Positions 41,556 through 51,150 of a DNA stretch of 64,000 nt are shown piece after piece (positions within the stretch are counted from its first letter, which is position 1; every line of letters begins with the position of its first letter). The DNA is from CSBr16-58 sp051859825. Its GTDB lineage: Bacteria; Bacteroidota; Bacteroidia; Flavobacteriales; Schleiferiaceae. Under the pieces are notes generated by a model. That model was given only the letters and a program-made list of their open reading frames with translations. It was not told the origin of the DNA and made no database searches. The position numbers were made by a program, and so were the translations under genes. The stretch lies in contig JBHYFA010000001.1 of NCBI GenBank assembly GCA_051859825.1, forward strand, positions 1 to 64,000. The letters run 5' to 3'.

Positions 41556-44500
41556 ATGTATCAACAAAAAATTCGACTGATTGCCGTTATTCTAGGAATG
41601 CTCCCCGTGTGGGTTTTCGGCCAAATTACCGAGGCTCAACGACGGGCCGACACCAAATTCCAGACTGCACTAACAGCATTTGATCAGCAAATATTTGCCA
41701 ACGCCCGTGAAGGTTTTGAGCAAGCTTTGGCAACGCAATCGCTAAGTCCAGAGCGCACCGTGGAGGCATACTACTACCGTGCAATCTCCGCCTTGGAGCT
41801 CTTCCACTCCGACGCCGAAAACCTCATGCAGGCCTTCATCGAGTCATACCCAACGAGCTCATTGGTGAATCAGGCTCGACGCTATCTGGGACAATTCTTC
41901 TTTCGCAACAGAAACTATCGCAAAAGCGAAAAATACCTCTCCGAAGTGGATATGCGAAATATCGATCGTGAAGACCGTCCGGAAATTCGCTTTCAACTCG
42001 GGTATTCGTATTTCATCAATGAAAAAATAGACCCTGCAAAAGACATTTTCGTACTGCTGAAAGAACAAAGCGGACCTTTTGCTGCCTCAGCACGCTACTA
42101 CTACGCGCACATCGTGTATGAAGAGGAGAATTACAGCGAGGCTCTCATCAACTTTGAAGCCCTGCGGAACGACCAAGCATTTTCTCGTATGGTCCCGTTC
42201 TACCTCGCCCACGTGTACTACCAAATGCGCGAGTACGATAGCTTGTTTGTTTATGCCAAAGAAATCCTCTCCGACGATGAAGCCCCGCGAAGAGCAGAAA
42301 TTGCCAAACTCGTAGGCGACGCGCACTACCGATTGGAGAATTTTAAAAAAGCCGTTGAATATTTCGAACTATACCGCGAAGAAGGTGGAAAACCCAGTCG
42401 CAACGACCACTACGAATTGGGTTTTAGCTACTACAAAATTGGGAACTTTGAAAAAGCCATCGAACACTTTTCAAGAGTGTCCATGGGGCAAGACGAACTT
42501 GCACAGGTAACCTATTACCACCTCGGCGATTGTCATTTGCAAAAAGGAGATAAACAATCTGCCCTTACCGCCTTCGCCGCCGCCTCGAAAATAGATGCCG
42601 ATGTTAGCATACGCGAAGATGCCGCCTTCCAGTTTGTAAAGCTAAACTACGAATTAGGCGGCGTATTTGCCGACGTAGTAACCTCCCTTACACAATTTCA
42701 ACGCAGCTTCCCCGAAAGTGATAATCTGCGAAAAATCAATACCCTATTAGCAGATGCTCACCTGCGTTCCCGTAATTATGCCCGAGCTGCACAAGCACTC
42801 AGAGATGCCGGACTCCGCACCATTGAGCAACAAGGCATTTTTCAAAAAGTATCATACTTCCTCGGTGTAGAAGCCTACCAACAAGAGCGCTACACCACCG
42901 CCGTGGCGCATTTTGCCGAATCGAGAAAATACCCCATCGATCAAGCCTACGTGGGACTCGCTCTCTACTGGGCAGCCGAATCTTTTTACCAATTGATGGA
43001 GTACGACGCCGCCATTGGTGCGTATCTGGAATTTCAAGCCAGCCCGGGAGCGTATCAATCTCCCTATTTTTCCTATTCGTACTATGGCCTGGGTTACGCT
43101 TATTACATGGCCGGCAAACTCGAAGAAGCCGCCACCACCTTCCGTCGTTTCTCCCGTGAAAAAGGTGTTTCGGGTGGAAGATTCCGTGATGGTCTGCTTC
43201 GCTTAGCTGATGTGTATTTTCTACTGAGAACATACCCACAAGCCTTAGAATTCTACGATAAATCCATTACCGAATCTGGCGGAAAAAACACCTACGCCAT
43301 TTTCCAGAAAGCCATTTGTCAGGGATTGATTGGTGAAGAAAGACAAAAGATTGCCACCCTCGACGGATTAATTAAAAATTTCCCCAGCGATCCCTTAGCT
43401 CTCGATGCTCGTTTTGAAAAAGCATCTTCTTACATCAAACTCGAAGCCTACGACGACGCTATCCGAATTTACCAAGCATTCAATCTAGAGCACCCCAATC
43501 ACCCCAATGTGCCACGAGCAAAGCTCAATATGAGCTTGGCCTATCGCAATACCCAACGATACGACCAAGCCATCAAGTTGCTGAAAGACATTGTGGAAAG
43601 TTACCCCAATACCCCAGAATCTTCCGAAGCCATACGCTTTGGTCAAAACGTGTTTAGCGAAGCCGACAGAATGGGTGAGTACGTTTCGTGGGTGCAATCA
43701 AGCGGAGCGAAAGACGTAGAGCAAGGTCGCCTTGATTCTGCCCTTTATTTCTCCGCCTTCGACCAGTACTCCGTGGGGAACTACCAAGCAGCTCTAAGAG
43801 GCTTCCGCGACTACGCCGACCGCTTCCCGAACGGACTCTTCCGCTTACAAACCGTTTTCTACAGAGGAGATTCACATTTCCGTCTAAAGGAAGATGACAA
43901 AGCGCTGGAGTTCTTCGAAGAGGTCTTAACCACACCCCGTTCTCCCTTCTACGACAGAGCCTTAGAACGAGCAGCTCAACTGCGCTATTTGGCAAAAGAT
44001 TACCCCCAAGCAGCCAATTATTATCGGCAAATCTTGGAACGAAACCCCATGGAGGAAACCCGAATGCTAGCCACCGAACGACTGATGCGCATCGCCTTTA
44101 GTCAGGAAGACTGGCCTAAGTTGGAAGATTGGAGTCAGAGGGTATTGAAGTCTAACCCTGAACAAGCCAAACTACGAAGAGACGCCCGCTGGTATCGTGC
44201 CCTTTCGCTTTACCATCAACATCGCAGACCCGAAGCCGACTCTGCTCTAGCAGATATTGCCAATACCTACCAAGGCAACGAAGCCGCTCAGGCCATGTAC
44301 TACTTAGCCGAATTTTTCTGGGAAGACCGACTTTTGGAGGAAACCAAAAAGCAGGTGTATGCTTTAATTGAAAAACATCCCGGTGAAGTGGAGTTGCGCG
44401 ACCGAGCTTTGATTCTTTTGGCGAGAGTATTTATAGAAGAGGAAGACTTTTTCCAAGCAGAATTCTCGCTCGACTTTGTAATTCAATCCAACTCCGACGA

Positions 44501-44642
44501 GAAGGTGACTAAAGAAGCACAAGACCTCCTCGACTCGCTCAAACAGCAAGAGCAAGACGCTCAAAAAAAATCAGATAACGACGCTTGGGAGGTAAATCCT
44601 AGCGGAGATAACAATTTACCAAACGAATCAGATGAAGAATAA
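41556..44642 (+). CDS. Large exported TPR protein
   Basis: A 1028-residue protein with a signal peptide (LIAVILGMLPVWVFGQ), then an almost continuous array of tetratricopeptide repeats (AEAYYYRAISALELF, ARRYLGQFFFRNRNYRKSEK, HYELGFSYYKIGNFEKAIEH, YYGLGYAYYMAGKLEEAATT and many more), and an acidic, Gln/Asp-rich C-terminus. Likely a periplasmic scaffold or binding platform. Its last 11 nt overlap the next gene, which encodes an outer-membrane barrel, so the two are translationally coupled and probably work together. Confidence 0.85.
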   Translation: MYQQKIRLIAVILGMLPVWVFGQITEAQRRADTKFQTALTAFDQQIFANAREGFEQALATQSLSPERTVEAYYYRAISALELFHSDAENLMQAFIESYPTSSLVNQARRYLGQFFFRNRNYRKSEKYLSEVDMRNIDREDRPEIRFQLGYSYFINEKIDPAKDIFVLLKEQSGPFAASARYYYAHIVYEEENYSEALINFEALRNDQAFSRMVPFYLAHVYYQMREYDSLFVYAKEILSDDEAPRRAEIAKLVGDAHYRLENFKKAVEYFELYREEGGKPSRNDHYELGFSYYKIGNFEKAIEHFSRVSMGQDELAQVTYYHLGDCHLQKGDKQSALTAFAAASKIDADVSIREDAAFQFVKLNYELGGVFADVVTSLTQFQRSFPESDNLRKINTLLADAHLRSRNYARAAQALRDAGLRTIEQQGIFQKVSYFLGVEAYQQERYTTAVAHFAESRKYPIDQAYVGLALYWAAESFYQLMEYDAAIGAYLEFQASPGAYQSPYFSYSYYGLGYAYYMAGKLEEAATTFRRFSREKGVSGGRFRDGLLRLADVYFLLRTYPQALEFYDKSITESGGKNTYAIFQKAICQGLIGEERQKIATLDGLIKNFPSDPLALDARFEKASSYIKLEAYDDAIRIYQAFNLEHPNHPNVPRAKLNMSLAYRNTQRYDQAIKLLKDIVESYPNTPESSEAIRFGQNVFSEADRMGEYVSWVQSSGAKDVEQGRLDSALYFSAFDQYSVGNYQAALRGFRDYADRFPNGLFRLQTVFYRGDSHFRLKEDDKALEFFEEVLTTPRSPFYDRALERAAQLRYLAKDYPQAANYYRQILERNPMEETRMLATERLMRIAFSQEDWPKLEDWSQRVLKSNPEQAKLRRDARWYRALSLYHQHRRPEADSALADIANTYQGNEAAQAMYYLAEFFWEDRLLEETKKQVYALIEKHPGEVELRDRALILLARVFIEEEDFFQAEFSLDFVIQSNSDEKVTKEAQDLLDSLKQQEQDAQKKSDNDAWEVNPSGDNNLPNESDEE

Positions 44643-46377
44643 CATTCGCATTTTCGCCACTGTGGCATTCTCACTGATGGCGCTGATAAGCTTTGCTCAG
44701 GGCGACTTGGGGAATATTCAACTCGAAGTTACCCGCGCCTTTGAAGGAAGGGTACAGCAAGCGAGAAAAATAAACGACCTCCCCCGAATTACCGACACCA
44801 TTCGTAGCGAGGTGAAGCTCGACTACCAAATTAGACCACGAACGGTATTCACCAATTTCTCCCCCGAACCCTTATCGCCCGCCCGCATTCGCAGGGTCAC
44901 CGCCGATAAGCTCCCCAAGTTTATGCTAAGCTTAGGTGGAGGAAACTTCCTCACCACAAGCTTCGATCTTTCTTTTAATAGCGACAGATCGCGAAACCAA
45001 TCTTGGGGCTTCAAAGCAAAGCACTTTTCTACCCATAGCGGTGTACCCGATCTTATTTTTGCTGAAGGAGATAATAAGGCCAGCAATGCAAATTTTCTCA
45101 GTGAAAATCGTCTTGCCGGACACTACCGTCGCTTTTTCCGCAATTACACCCTAACTACCCGTGCAGAAGGATTTTACGACGCCCTCAATTTCTATGGCGT
45201 CCCTATGCTTGATGGGGTAAATTCCGACCTATTCTTTGGCGATATTCAACGCCAATATTATCTCGGGGCCAAGGCTGAAATCGATTTTGAAAGCACCCGC
45301 AGAAAGGCCGATAGCTGGTTCGACCAAGGAACGCTGAGCTACCACTTTGTAACCGACGCCTTCAGTTCACAGGAAAATCGCATTCACCTTCCTACTCGCT
45401 GGTCGTTTCCCGTGGATGACAATCTAGTAAATATTGATTTGCGAACCACGTATCAGCAAACCTCCGCCGACTCCAACGAGCTTTCTGCGCAATACCTAAA
45501 CGTACACCTCTTTCCAAACATCGAATACGTTAAAGATAATCTGGTTTTAAAACTGGGGCTGAATTTCATTTACAACGACAATGATGTGAGCTACCGCGGT
45601 GCACAGGAAGACGTTGACAATCTTTATGTAATGCCTAGTTTGACCGGTAGATTAACCGTTGTACCTAACGCTTTAGAGGTATTCGGAGGTTTCGACTATG
45701 ACTTCACACTAAACAACGCACTCGATCTTTCCCGCGAAGTTCCTTGGCTGAATCCGGGGGTATTGGTTCGTCCTACTAGGAAAAATGAATTTTTCTTTGG
45801 AACCTCTTTCTTAGTGATGGCCGGTCTCAACGTTGAAGCTCGCGCTCACTACACCCGTTGGCTCGATCGTGCACTTATCTATAGAGATCCCGGTTTTATC
45901 GACAACGTAAACATCCTTCAAGGTTTGGATGTCCGTTATCTCAATGGAGATGAAATTGGTCTAAATGCTAGAATTCGCTATCAGATAAATGATGACTTAC
46001 GTTTGGGAGCTAATCTTGCTTATTCGCGCTACGAAAACTTCACCTACCAAGGAGAGGCTACTGCTCCGTATCACTTAGCTCCGTGGAGAGGAGGCTTAGA
46101 TGCCCAGTACACGTTTCGCAAAAAACTTGGTATTCAAGCTCGTTTAATTTACGTAGGTGTTCGTGAGGCCTTTGGTGAAGACTTCCAAGGAGTTGCTCAA
46201 ATAGATCCTGAACTCCCCGGATTCTGGGATATGGATTTGAGCTTTGACTATTACTTCAACGATAATCTCACGGGATTCCTCCGCATTCACAACGCCTTTG
46301 CCTCTAGATATGACCTCTATCTTGGCTACGGAGCCCAGCGCTTCTTGGCTCTCGGAGGATTCAAATTCCGTCTTTAA
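44632..46377 (+). CDS. Outer-membrane beta-barrel protein, TonB-receptor-like
   Basis: A 581-residue protein with a signal peptide (IFATVAFSLMALISFAQ) and a body of long amphipathic strands typical of a large barrel (FDLSFNSDRSRNQSWGFKAK, NLRLGANLAYSRYENF-like segments), ending in LALGGFKFRL. No plug domain or TonB box is obvious, so it may be a plugless relative of TonB-dependent receptors. It overlaps the TPR protein gene by 11 nt and is followed 18 nt later by the FtsE-like gene. Confidence 0.8.
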   Translation: MKNNIRIFATVAFSLMALISFAQGDLGNIQLEVTRAFEGRVQQARKINDLPRITDTIRSEVKLDYQIRPRTVFTNFSPEPLSPARIRRVTADKLPKFMLSLGGGNFLTTSFDLSFNSDRSRNQSWGFKAKHFSTHSGVPDLIFAEGDNKASNANFLSENRLAGHYRRFFRNYTLTTRAEGFYDALNFYGVPMLDGVNSDLFFGDIQRQYYLGAKAEIDFESTRRKADSWFDQGTLSYHFVTDAFSSQENRIHLPTRWSFPVDDNLVNIDLRTTYQQTSADSNELSAQYLNVHLFPNIEYVKDNLVLKLGLNFIYNDNDVSYRGAQEDVDNLYVMPSLTGRLTVVPNALEVFGGFDYDFTLNNALDLSREVPWLNPGVLVRPTRKNEFFFGTSFLVMAGLNVEARAHYTRWLDRALIYRDPGFIDNVNILQGLDVRYLNGDEIGLNARIRYQINDDLRLGANLAYSRYENFTYQGEATAPYHLAPWRGGLDAQYTFRKKLGIQARLIYVGVREAFGEDFQGVAQIDPELPGFWDMDLSFDYYFNDNLTGFLRIHNAFASRYDLYLGYGAQRFLALGGFKFRL

Positions 46378-46395
46378 CCTCTAATCTACCTCCTC

Positions 46396-47100
46396 ATGTC
46401 TGAAGCAGCCACACCGAATGATCTTCCGCTTATTTCCCTTGAGCACGCCTACATCTCACAGGTGAATAACCTCGTGCTATCAGATGTGAACATGAGCATT
46501 TATCCAGGTGATTTTGTTTATCTTATCGGAGCTACGGGCAGCGGAAAATCCTCGTTGTTAAAAACCCTCTATGCAGATTTACCCCTAAAGGAAGGAAAAG
46601 CCTCCGTTGTGGGTTTTGATTTAGATAAACTCAAAGAAAAAGACATCCCTTTTTTACGCAGAAAAATAGGCATTGTATTCCAGGATTTCCAACTCCTACC
46701 AGACCGCTCCGTGCGCGACAATCTTTTGTTTGTACTAAAAGCAACCGGCTGGAAAGATAAAAAGAAAATAGACGACCGTATTCGTTATGTGCTCGAACGG
46801 GTAGATATGGGTACCAAGCACTTCAAAATGCCACACCAACTTTCGGGAGGAGAGCAGCAAAGAATCGCCATTGCGCGTGCCCTACTCAACGATCCCGAAC
46901 TCATCATCGCCGATGAACCAACAGGAAATCTCGACCCCTCCACCAGTGAGGAAATCATGCTCCTGATGAAGGAAATATGCAGCAACGGAAGAGCTATTCT
47001 GATGGCAACCCACGACTATTCCCTCATTCTAAAATTCCCTTCACGTACCCTAAAATGTGAAGATGGGAAAATCTTCGAGACCCTACAAACCCGGCTGTAA
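46396..47100 (+). CDS. ftsE: FtsE-like ABC transporter ATP-binding protein
   Basis: A 234-residue ATPase of the FtsE/LolD type. Walker A is GATGSGKSS, Q-loop VFQDFQLLPDRSV, signature LSGGEQQR, Walker B LIIADEPTGNLDP, H-loop ATHD. FtsE normally works with the membrane protein FtsX to activate peptidoglycan hydrolases at division. No ftsX lies next to it here. The neighbouring barrel and TPR genes are in the same direction and a glycosyltransferase starts 2 nt after the stop. Confidence 0.88.
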   Translation: MSEAATPNDLPLISLEHAYISQVNNLVLSDVNMSIYPGDFVYLIGATGSGKSSLLKTLYADLPLKEGKASVVGFDLDKLKEKDIPFLRRKIGIVFQDFQLLPDRSVRDNLLFVLKATGWKDKKKIDDRIRYVLERVDMGTKHFKMPHQLSGGEQQRIAIARALLNDPELIIADEPTGNLDPSTSEEIMLLMKEICSNGRAILMATHDYSLILKFPSRTLKCEDGKIFETLQTRL

Positions 47101-47102
47101 AA

Positions 47103-47993
47103 ATGCTGTCGATTCTCATTCCTACCTATAAATACGTGCCCGAGCCTCTCGTACGTGCATTGGTAATCCAACTTAAGAAAGTGAGCTTTTCGTGGGAAAT
47201 CATCGTATCAGACGACTGTTCGGGTACACCCAGCGAAAACGACTTTCAAGTTCTTTCATCTATCCATCCAGCAGTGCGTTTTAACATCTTATCAGAAAAT
47301 CGCGGGCGCTTCGAAAACCGTAGATCCTTAGCACAGCTAGCAAAATATGACAGACTACTATACCTCGACGACGACGCGGTACTAGACGAAAGCTTCATAG
47401 AAATATACTCGTCTTGGATATCTAAGAAAGAAACGGTTTTTGGCGGGATGAAGTACGCAGAGCGAATACCTGAAGATCCAAAACTTCACCTTCGTTGGAA
47501 AGTGGGGAAAAAACGCGAAGAAATTCCCGCCCGCTTACGCAACGAAAAGCCCTACGCGGGAATTCAAACTTGCAACTTTATGATTTCCAAAGAAGCGATG
47601 TTGGCACTTCCGCAACACAAAGAAATTTACGGATACGGACATGAAGACACTATGATGGGCTACGACTTGCGTTACGCCTTCGTTCCCGTGGTGCATATCG
47701 ACAACGCCATTGGGCACTCCAAGCTCGACACGGCAGATGTTTTCCTAGAAAAAACCAGTCAGGCAGTAAAAAACCTCGCCCGCCTCATCAAAGCAGGAAA
47801 AGTAGATGAAAATATCCGACTATATCAATTCTACAGTCGGCTTCAAAAAACGCGAACTACCGGACTTTTACGCTGGTACGGCAGGCAGAGGGCTGGTAAC
47901 ATCATTCACTCTTTACTGAAACCCAATCCGTCGCTTTACCTTTTCGACTGGTATAAATTGGCTTTACTCTGTGTTGAAGTAGAAAAACAATAG
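47103..47993 (+). CDS. Family 2 glycosyltransferase
   Basis: A 296-residue GT-A-fold enzyme: MLSILIPTYKYVPEPLVRAL at the nucleotide-sugar-binding start, SDDCSG, the DxD-type metal motif in LYLDDDAVLDES, and GYGHEDTMMGYDLR as the acceptor/catalytic-base region. No transmembrane helix, so cytoplasmic or peripheral. The acceptor (lipid or polysaccharide) cannot be told. It starts 2 nt after ftsE. Confidence 0.88.
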   Translation: MLSILIPTYKYVPEPLVRALVIQLKKVSFSWEIIVSDDCSGTPSENDFQVLSSIHPAVRFNILSENRGRFENRRSLAQLAKYDRLLYLDDDAVLDESFIEIYSSWISKKETVFGGMKYAERIPEDPKLHLRWKVGKKREEIPARLRNEKPYAGIQTCNFMISKEAMLALPQHKEIYGYGHEDTMMGYDLRYAFVPVVHIDNAIGHSKLDTADVFLEKTSQAVKNLARLIKAGKVDENIRLYQFYSRLQKTRTTGLLRWYGRQRAGNIIHSLLKPNPSLYLFDWYKLALLCVEVEKQ

Positions 47994-48051
47994 CCGCACA
48001 AAAATCATAATTAGAAGAAGAAAAGAATCCGAGAATACAATTGCTCTAAAC

Positions 48052-48059
48052 TACTTTTG
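48052..48059 (+). promoter_or_regulatory. -7 box for ddl
   Basis: TACTTTTG fits TAnnTTTG, ending 46 nt before the ddl ATG. Confidence 0.5.
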
Positions 48060-48105
48060 CAAATAACAATTCATCATAATCATAACCAAGTCTTTCCTCA
48101 TAAAT

Positions 48106-49092
48106 ATGGGCAAAATAAATATAGCCGTAGTAATGGGCGGCTACTCCGGGGAGTTTGAAGTTAGCATGGGCAGTGGCTCCATCGTTGTAGAACACCTTAA
48201 ACGAGTACGCAATTGGAGTATTTACCCAGTTTACATTACCAATGAGGGTTGGTTTGCTGGAGAAAATAAATATGATGTAGATAAATCCAACTTCACCTTT
48301 ATTGACGGCTCTGGTGATAGAATAGTCTTTGACGGTGTTTTTGTTGCTGTTCACGGCACTCCCGCAGAAGACGGAAAACTTTTGGCTTACTTCGACCTAC
48401 TAGATATTCCCTATACCACATCCTCGCATTTCGCATCAGCGCTTACTTTCAATAAAGCTGAATGTAATATGGTTTTAGCTTCTGGCGGCTTCCGGGTGGC
48501 TAAGGCCATGTATTTCACTCCGGGAATGACCATTGACCCACAAGAAGTAATCAAAAAATTAGGGCTTCCGGTTTTTGTAAAGCCCAACTGTAGTGGTTCG
48601 AGTTTAGGCGTAAGTAAAGTTAAGAGCCTCGAAGGTTTGCTTCCGGCATTTGAAGCGGCAAGAAAGGAAAGTCCGCAGGTACTTATTGAGTCTGGAATTA
48701 CCGGGACTGAATTGGCGTGCGGCATACATAATCTCAGAGGAAAACCCACTGCGATGGCGGTAACAGAAGTTGTTCCCAAGAATGAGTTTTTCGACTACGA
48801 ATCGAAGTACAGTGGGATGTCGGAAGAGATTACGCCCGCCCGCATTTCTCAGGAAAATATCGACAAAATTATGCGTACTACGGAAGAAGTCTATGCGCTT
48901 TTGCAGCTAAATGGATTAGCTCGCGTTGACTATATCCTCACTCCGGAGGGTGAAGCTTTCTTAATTGAAGTCAACACCGTTCCTGGGTTGTCTGCGGAAT
49001 CCATTATTCCGAAGCAAGTACGTTATTTAGGGATAGATTTGGGTGAATTGTTCGCTGGCTTGGTATCTACAGCATGTAATCTTGCCAACTAA
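48106..49092 (+). CDS. ddl: D-alanine--D-alanine ligase
   Basis: Forms D-Ala-D-Ala for peptidoglycan; cytoplasmic ATP-grasp enzyme of 328 residues. Motifs: VVMGGYSGEFEVSMGSG at the N-terminus, VFVAVHGTPAEDGKL, FVKPNCSGSSLGVSKV (ATP-grasp), FFDYESKYSGMSEEITPA and DYILTPEGEAFLIEVNTVPG. Its stop overlaps by 4 nt the convergent stop of the BamA-family gene. Own promoter. Confidence 0.96.
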   Translation: MGKINIAVVMGGYSGEFEVSMGSGSIVVEHLKRVRNWSIYPVYITNEGWFAGENKYDVDKSNFTFIDGSGDRIVFDGVFVAVHGTPAEDGKLLAYFDLLDIPYTTSSHFASALTFNKAECNMVLASGGFRVAKAMYFTPGMTIDPQEVIKKLGLPVFVKPNCSGSSLGVSKVKSLEGLLPAFEAARKESPQVLIESGITGTELACGIHNLRGKPTAMAVTEVVPKNEFFDYESKYSGMSEEITPARISQENIDKIMRTTEEVYALLQLNGLARVDYILTPEGEAFLIEVNTVPGLSAESIIPKQVRYLGIDLGELFAGLVSTACNLAN

Positions 49093-50726
49093 AACCGACT
49101 GATATATCCAACGTGCAGGGTGGCCGCCTGGAAGTCGAAGTTAGCATCGCCCTGTTTACCCACCGCGTAAATAAGTTGCAAAACCCCAAGTTCGGTTTGA
49201 AAACTCATACCTGCACCGATGGCGTAGCGGTTTTGTTGACCAGCGAGAAAGGCGCTTTTATTTTCCAAAAAGCCTACATCACCAAGTAGCTGAATATAGC
49301 TAAAACGGTCGAGGGCAAAGCGTAATTCGGTACTTTGGATAAAGAACGCGCTGGCAAAAAGACTTTGCTCATTTACTCCGCGTAAACTCTGAATACCACC
49401 GGTTCGAAAGACTTCGTTAGGAAGGTAAGTTTCACTTTGTAGCCATCCCGCCTGCGTTCTACTGTAGGCACTAAAACGCCCCCAGATGGGTTGAAAATAT
49501 TCCAAGCGAGTACGTCCAATCCACTGGTTGGCGCGGTTTTCTCCAGCTCTTGTACCCGTACCAATATTTCCACTAAATCGAACACCTTTGGTTGGAAGAA
49601 AGAAGTGGTCGGTATTATCCACTTCGAGTCCGAGGCGCACAAACTGTGCAGAAAAACCTTGAGCTCCTTCAATAAAACTTTCGTCTGATAAAATCACCGA
49701 GCGACGTCCTTCGTAAAGCAATCGCAGGCGCGCGTCTTTTGAAACCCAAAATCGCAATCCAGCTTCAAAATCAATATTCACAAATGAGGAATCTTGACGA
49801 AGAAACTCGAGTCCGCCCGTAATTCCAATTGGCAAATCAAAGGGGAAAGGAATACTCAAGTCTAAATCCAGCATTTGCATTTCCACTCCCGGGCGACGCC
49901 ATTGGATTTCCACGCGTTCACCTTTATTAAGGGTGTTTTGCAAAAGAACATCCACTTCGCCCGTTACTGTAACCCCACCACCTTGGAGCGAGTTGAGCCC
50001 CGCGATACCATTAAATCGATTGTTCTTTTCCTTTTCAACATAAAGGAAAACCACATTTTTCTCTTTAGAAAAAAGCACTTGCGGGGGTCGGGCAAAACCG
50101 ATATACGGAATACGCTCTACCCTTCGTGTGAGGGCTTGAATGTTTTTCTCACTGTAAGGCATACCCGTACGCAATCCCAGTTCAAAACGCAACAAAGACT
50201 TTCGCACTTTATCATAACCCTTTAACGATATAGAGTCTATGCGAATGTACGGCCCTGGATTAAGACTTGCCTTTCCACTGAGCACGCCTTCAGAAACGTT
50301 GAAATCCGTAATCGACAAATTAGCAAAAGGATAGCCGTTATTCTCATAAAACTTTAGCACATCCACCATCCACTCGGTAGGGTGTTTATCGGGACTTTCG
50401 GCTTTCAGACGTTTTATTATTCGCTGAGAAACGGAATCGAGTTCGAGGTTTTCCCAGCCAAAGTTTGGGCCTTTAAAAAGTTGGATTTGCACGGTATCCA
50501 ATATGGTATCGGTTTGAAAACGAGCAAGCCAATGCAAATCTTTCTGAGCGTCCGAAACCCATTTTTCCAGTACGGCTTGCCATGTACTAGGAGGTTTTTT
50601 TTCCAAATCAGAAATTTCATTTTCCGAAATATGCTCGTCGGCGGGAATCCATTTCACGTGATATTCTTGTCCACACAGAGCAAGCGAACAAAAGAAAAAG
50701 AGAAAGAAAAATACGAAGCGGTTCAT
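49089..50726 (-). CDS. BamA/TamA-family outer-membrane protein
   Basis: A 545-residue Omp85-superfamily protein: signal peptide (FVFFFLFFFCSLALC), POTRA-like domains around residues 90-240 (DVLKFYENNGYPFANLSI, GPYIRIDSISLKGYDKVRK) and a C-terminal barrel (NRFNGIAGLNSLQGGGVTVT, ... LHVGYISRF) ending in Phe. It is shorter than BamA, resembling TamA-like or patatin-less BamA paralogues that export or insert surface proteins. Converges on ddl with a 4-nt overlap. Confidence 0.85.
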   Translation of the reverse strand: MNRFVFFFLFFFCSLALCGQEYHVKWIPADEHISENEISDLEKKPPSTWQAVLEKWVSDAQKDLHWLARFQTDTILDTVQIQLFKGPNFGWENLELDSVSQRIIKRLKAESPDKHPTEWMVDVLKFYENNGYPFANLSITDFNVSEGVLSGKASLNPGPYIRIDSISLKGYDKVRKSLLRFELGLRTGMPYSEKNIQALTRRVERIPYIGFARPPQVLFSKEKNVVFLYVEKEKNNRFNGIAGLNSLQGGGVTVTGEVDVLLQNTLNKGERVEIQWRRPGVEMQMLDLDLSIPFPFDLPIGITGGLEFLRQDSSFVNIDFEAGLRFWVSKDARLRLLYEGRRSVILSDESFIEGAQGFSAQFVRLGLEVDNTDHFFLPTKGVRFSGNIGTGTRAGENRANQWIGRTRLEYFQPIWGRFSAYSRTQAGWLQSETYLPNEVFRTGGIQSLRGVNEQSLFASAFFIQSTELRFALDRFSYIQLLGDVGFLENKSAFLAGQQNRYAIGAGMSFQTELGVLQLIYAVGKQGDANFDFQAATLHVGYISRF

Positions 50727-50857
50727 TGAAAATCACGTGAAAATATTTCAACGCTATAAAGTACGCAAAAGTGCTGTTTTTATTTCAGAAAACAATACTT
50801 CAGCAAAGATTTTTTAGACCAAATGCGAAAGCGCGTTAAACAAGTCGATTTTTACTG

Positions 50858-50865
50858 TATTTTTG
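50858..50865 (+). promoter_or_regulatory. -7 box upstream of the small lipoprotein gene
   Basis: TATTTTTG fits TAnnTTTG. It would give a leader of about 140 nt before the ATG at 51011. No further gene is seen between 50727 and 51010. Confidence 0.35.
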
Positions 50866-51010
50866 TATATTGTTTTTCTCTTTAGTCATTCGATGTTCGA
50901 TTGAATAGCTTGAAAAATATTTTTGGATAAAAAGAGTTGTAAACAAAAGCTCGTATATCTACTGTTTAATATTTGAATAGGTTAAAAACCTACGCATAAT
51001 TTTTTTGCTT

Positions 51011-51130
51011 ATGAAGAAGCTACTTTTCGGTCTATTAGGCATTATGATGCTATTAAGCGCTTGTGGTTCTAAAGAAAAATGTCCTGCATTTGTTGATTCT
51101 GAATTTGATCGTACGGAGGTAAAAAGTTAA
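51011..51130 (+). CDS. Very small lipoprotein, 39 residues
   Basis: ATG at 51011 encodes MKKLLFGLLGIMMLLSACGS, a textbook lipoprotein signal with lipobox LSAC, followed by only 21 residues (GSKEKCPAFVDSEFDRTEVK) after the Cys. Short lipoproteins with CGSK/CPAF-type sequence occur upstream of barrel proteins in Bacteroidota. It lies 20 nt before the barrel gene and 0.9 kb before lipA, all in one direction. Confidence 0.75.
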   Translation: MKKLLFGLLGIMMLLSACGSKEKCPAFVDSEFDRTEVKS

Positions 51131-51150
51131 AATTTCGTATTAGTTCGTGT

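Noticed and set aside
42799..43239. 146-codon minus-strand frame inside the large TPR gene
   Set aside because: Antisense shadow of repeat-rich coding sequence; composition rich in Arg, His and Trp, unlike a real protein.
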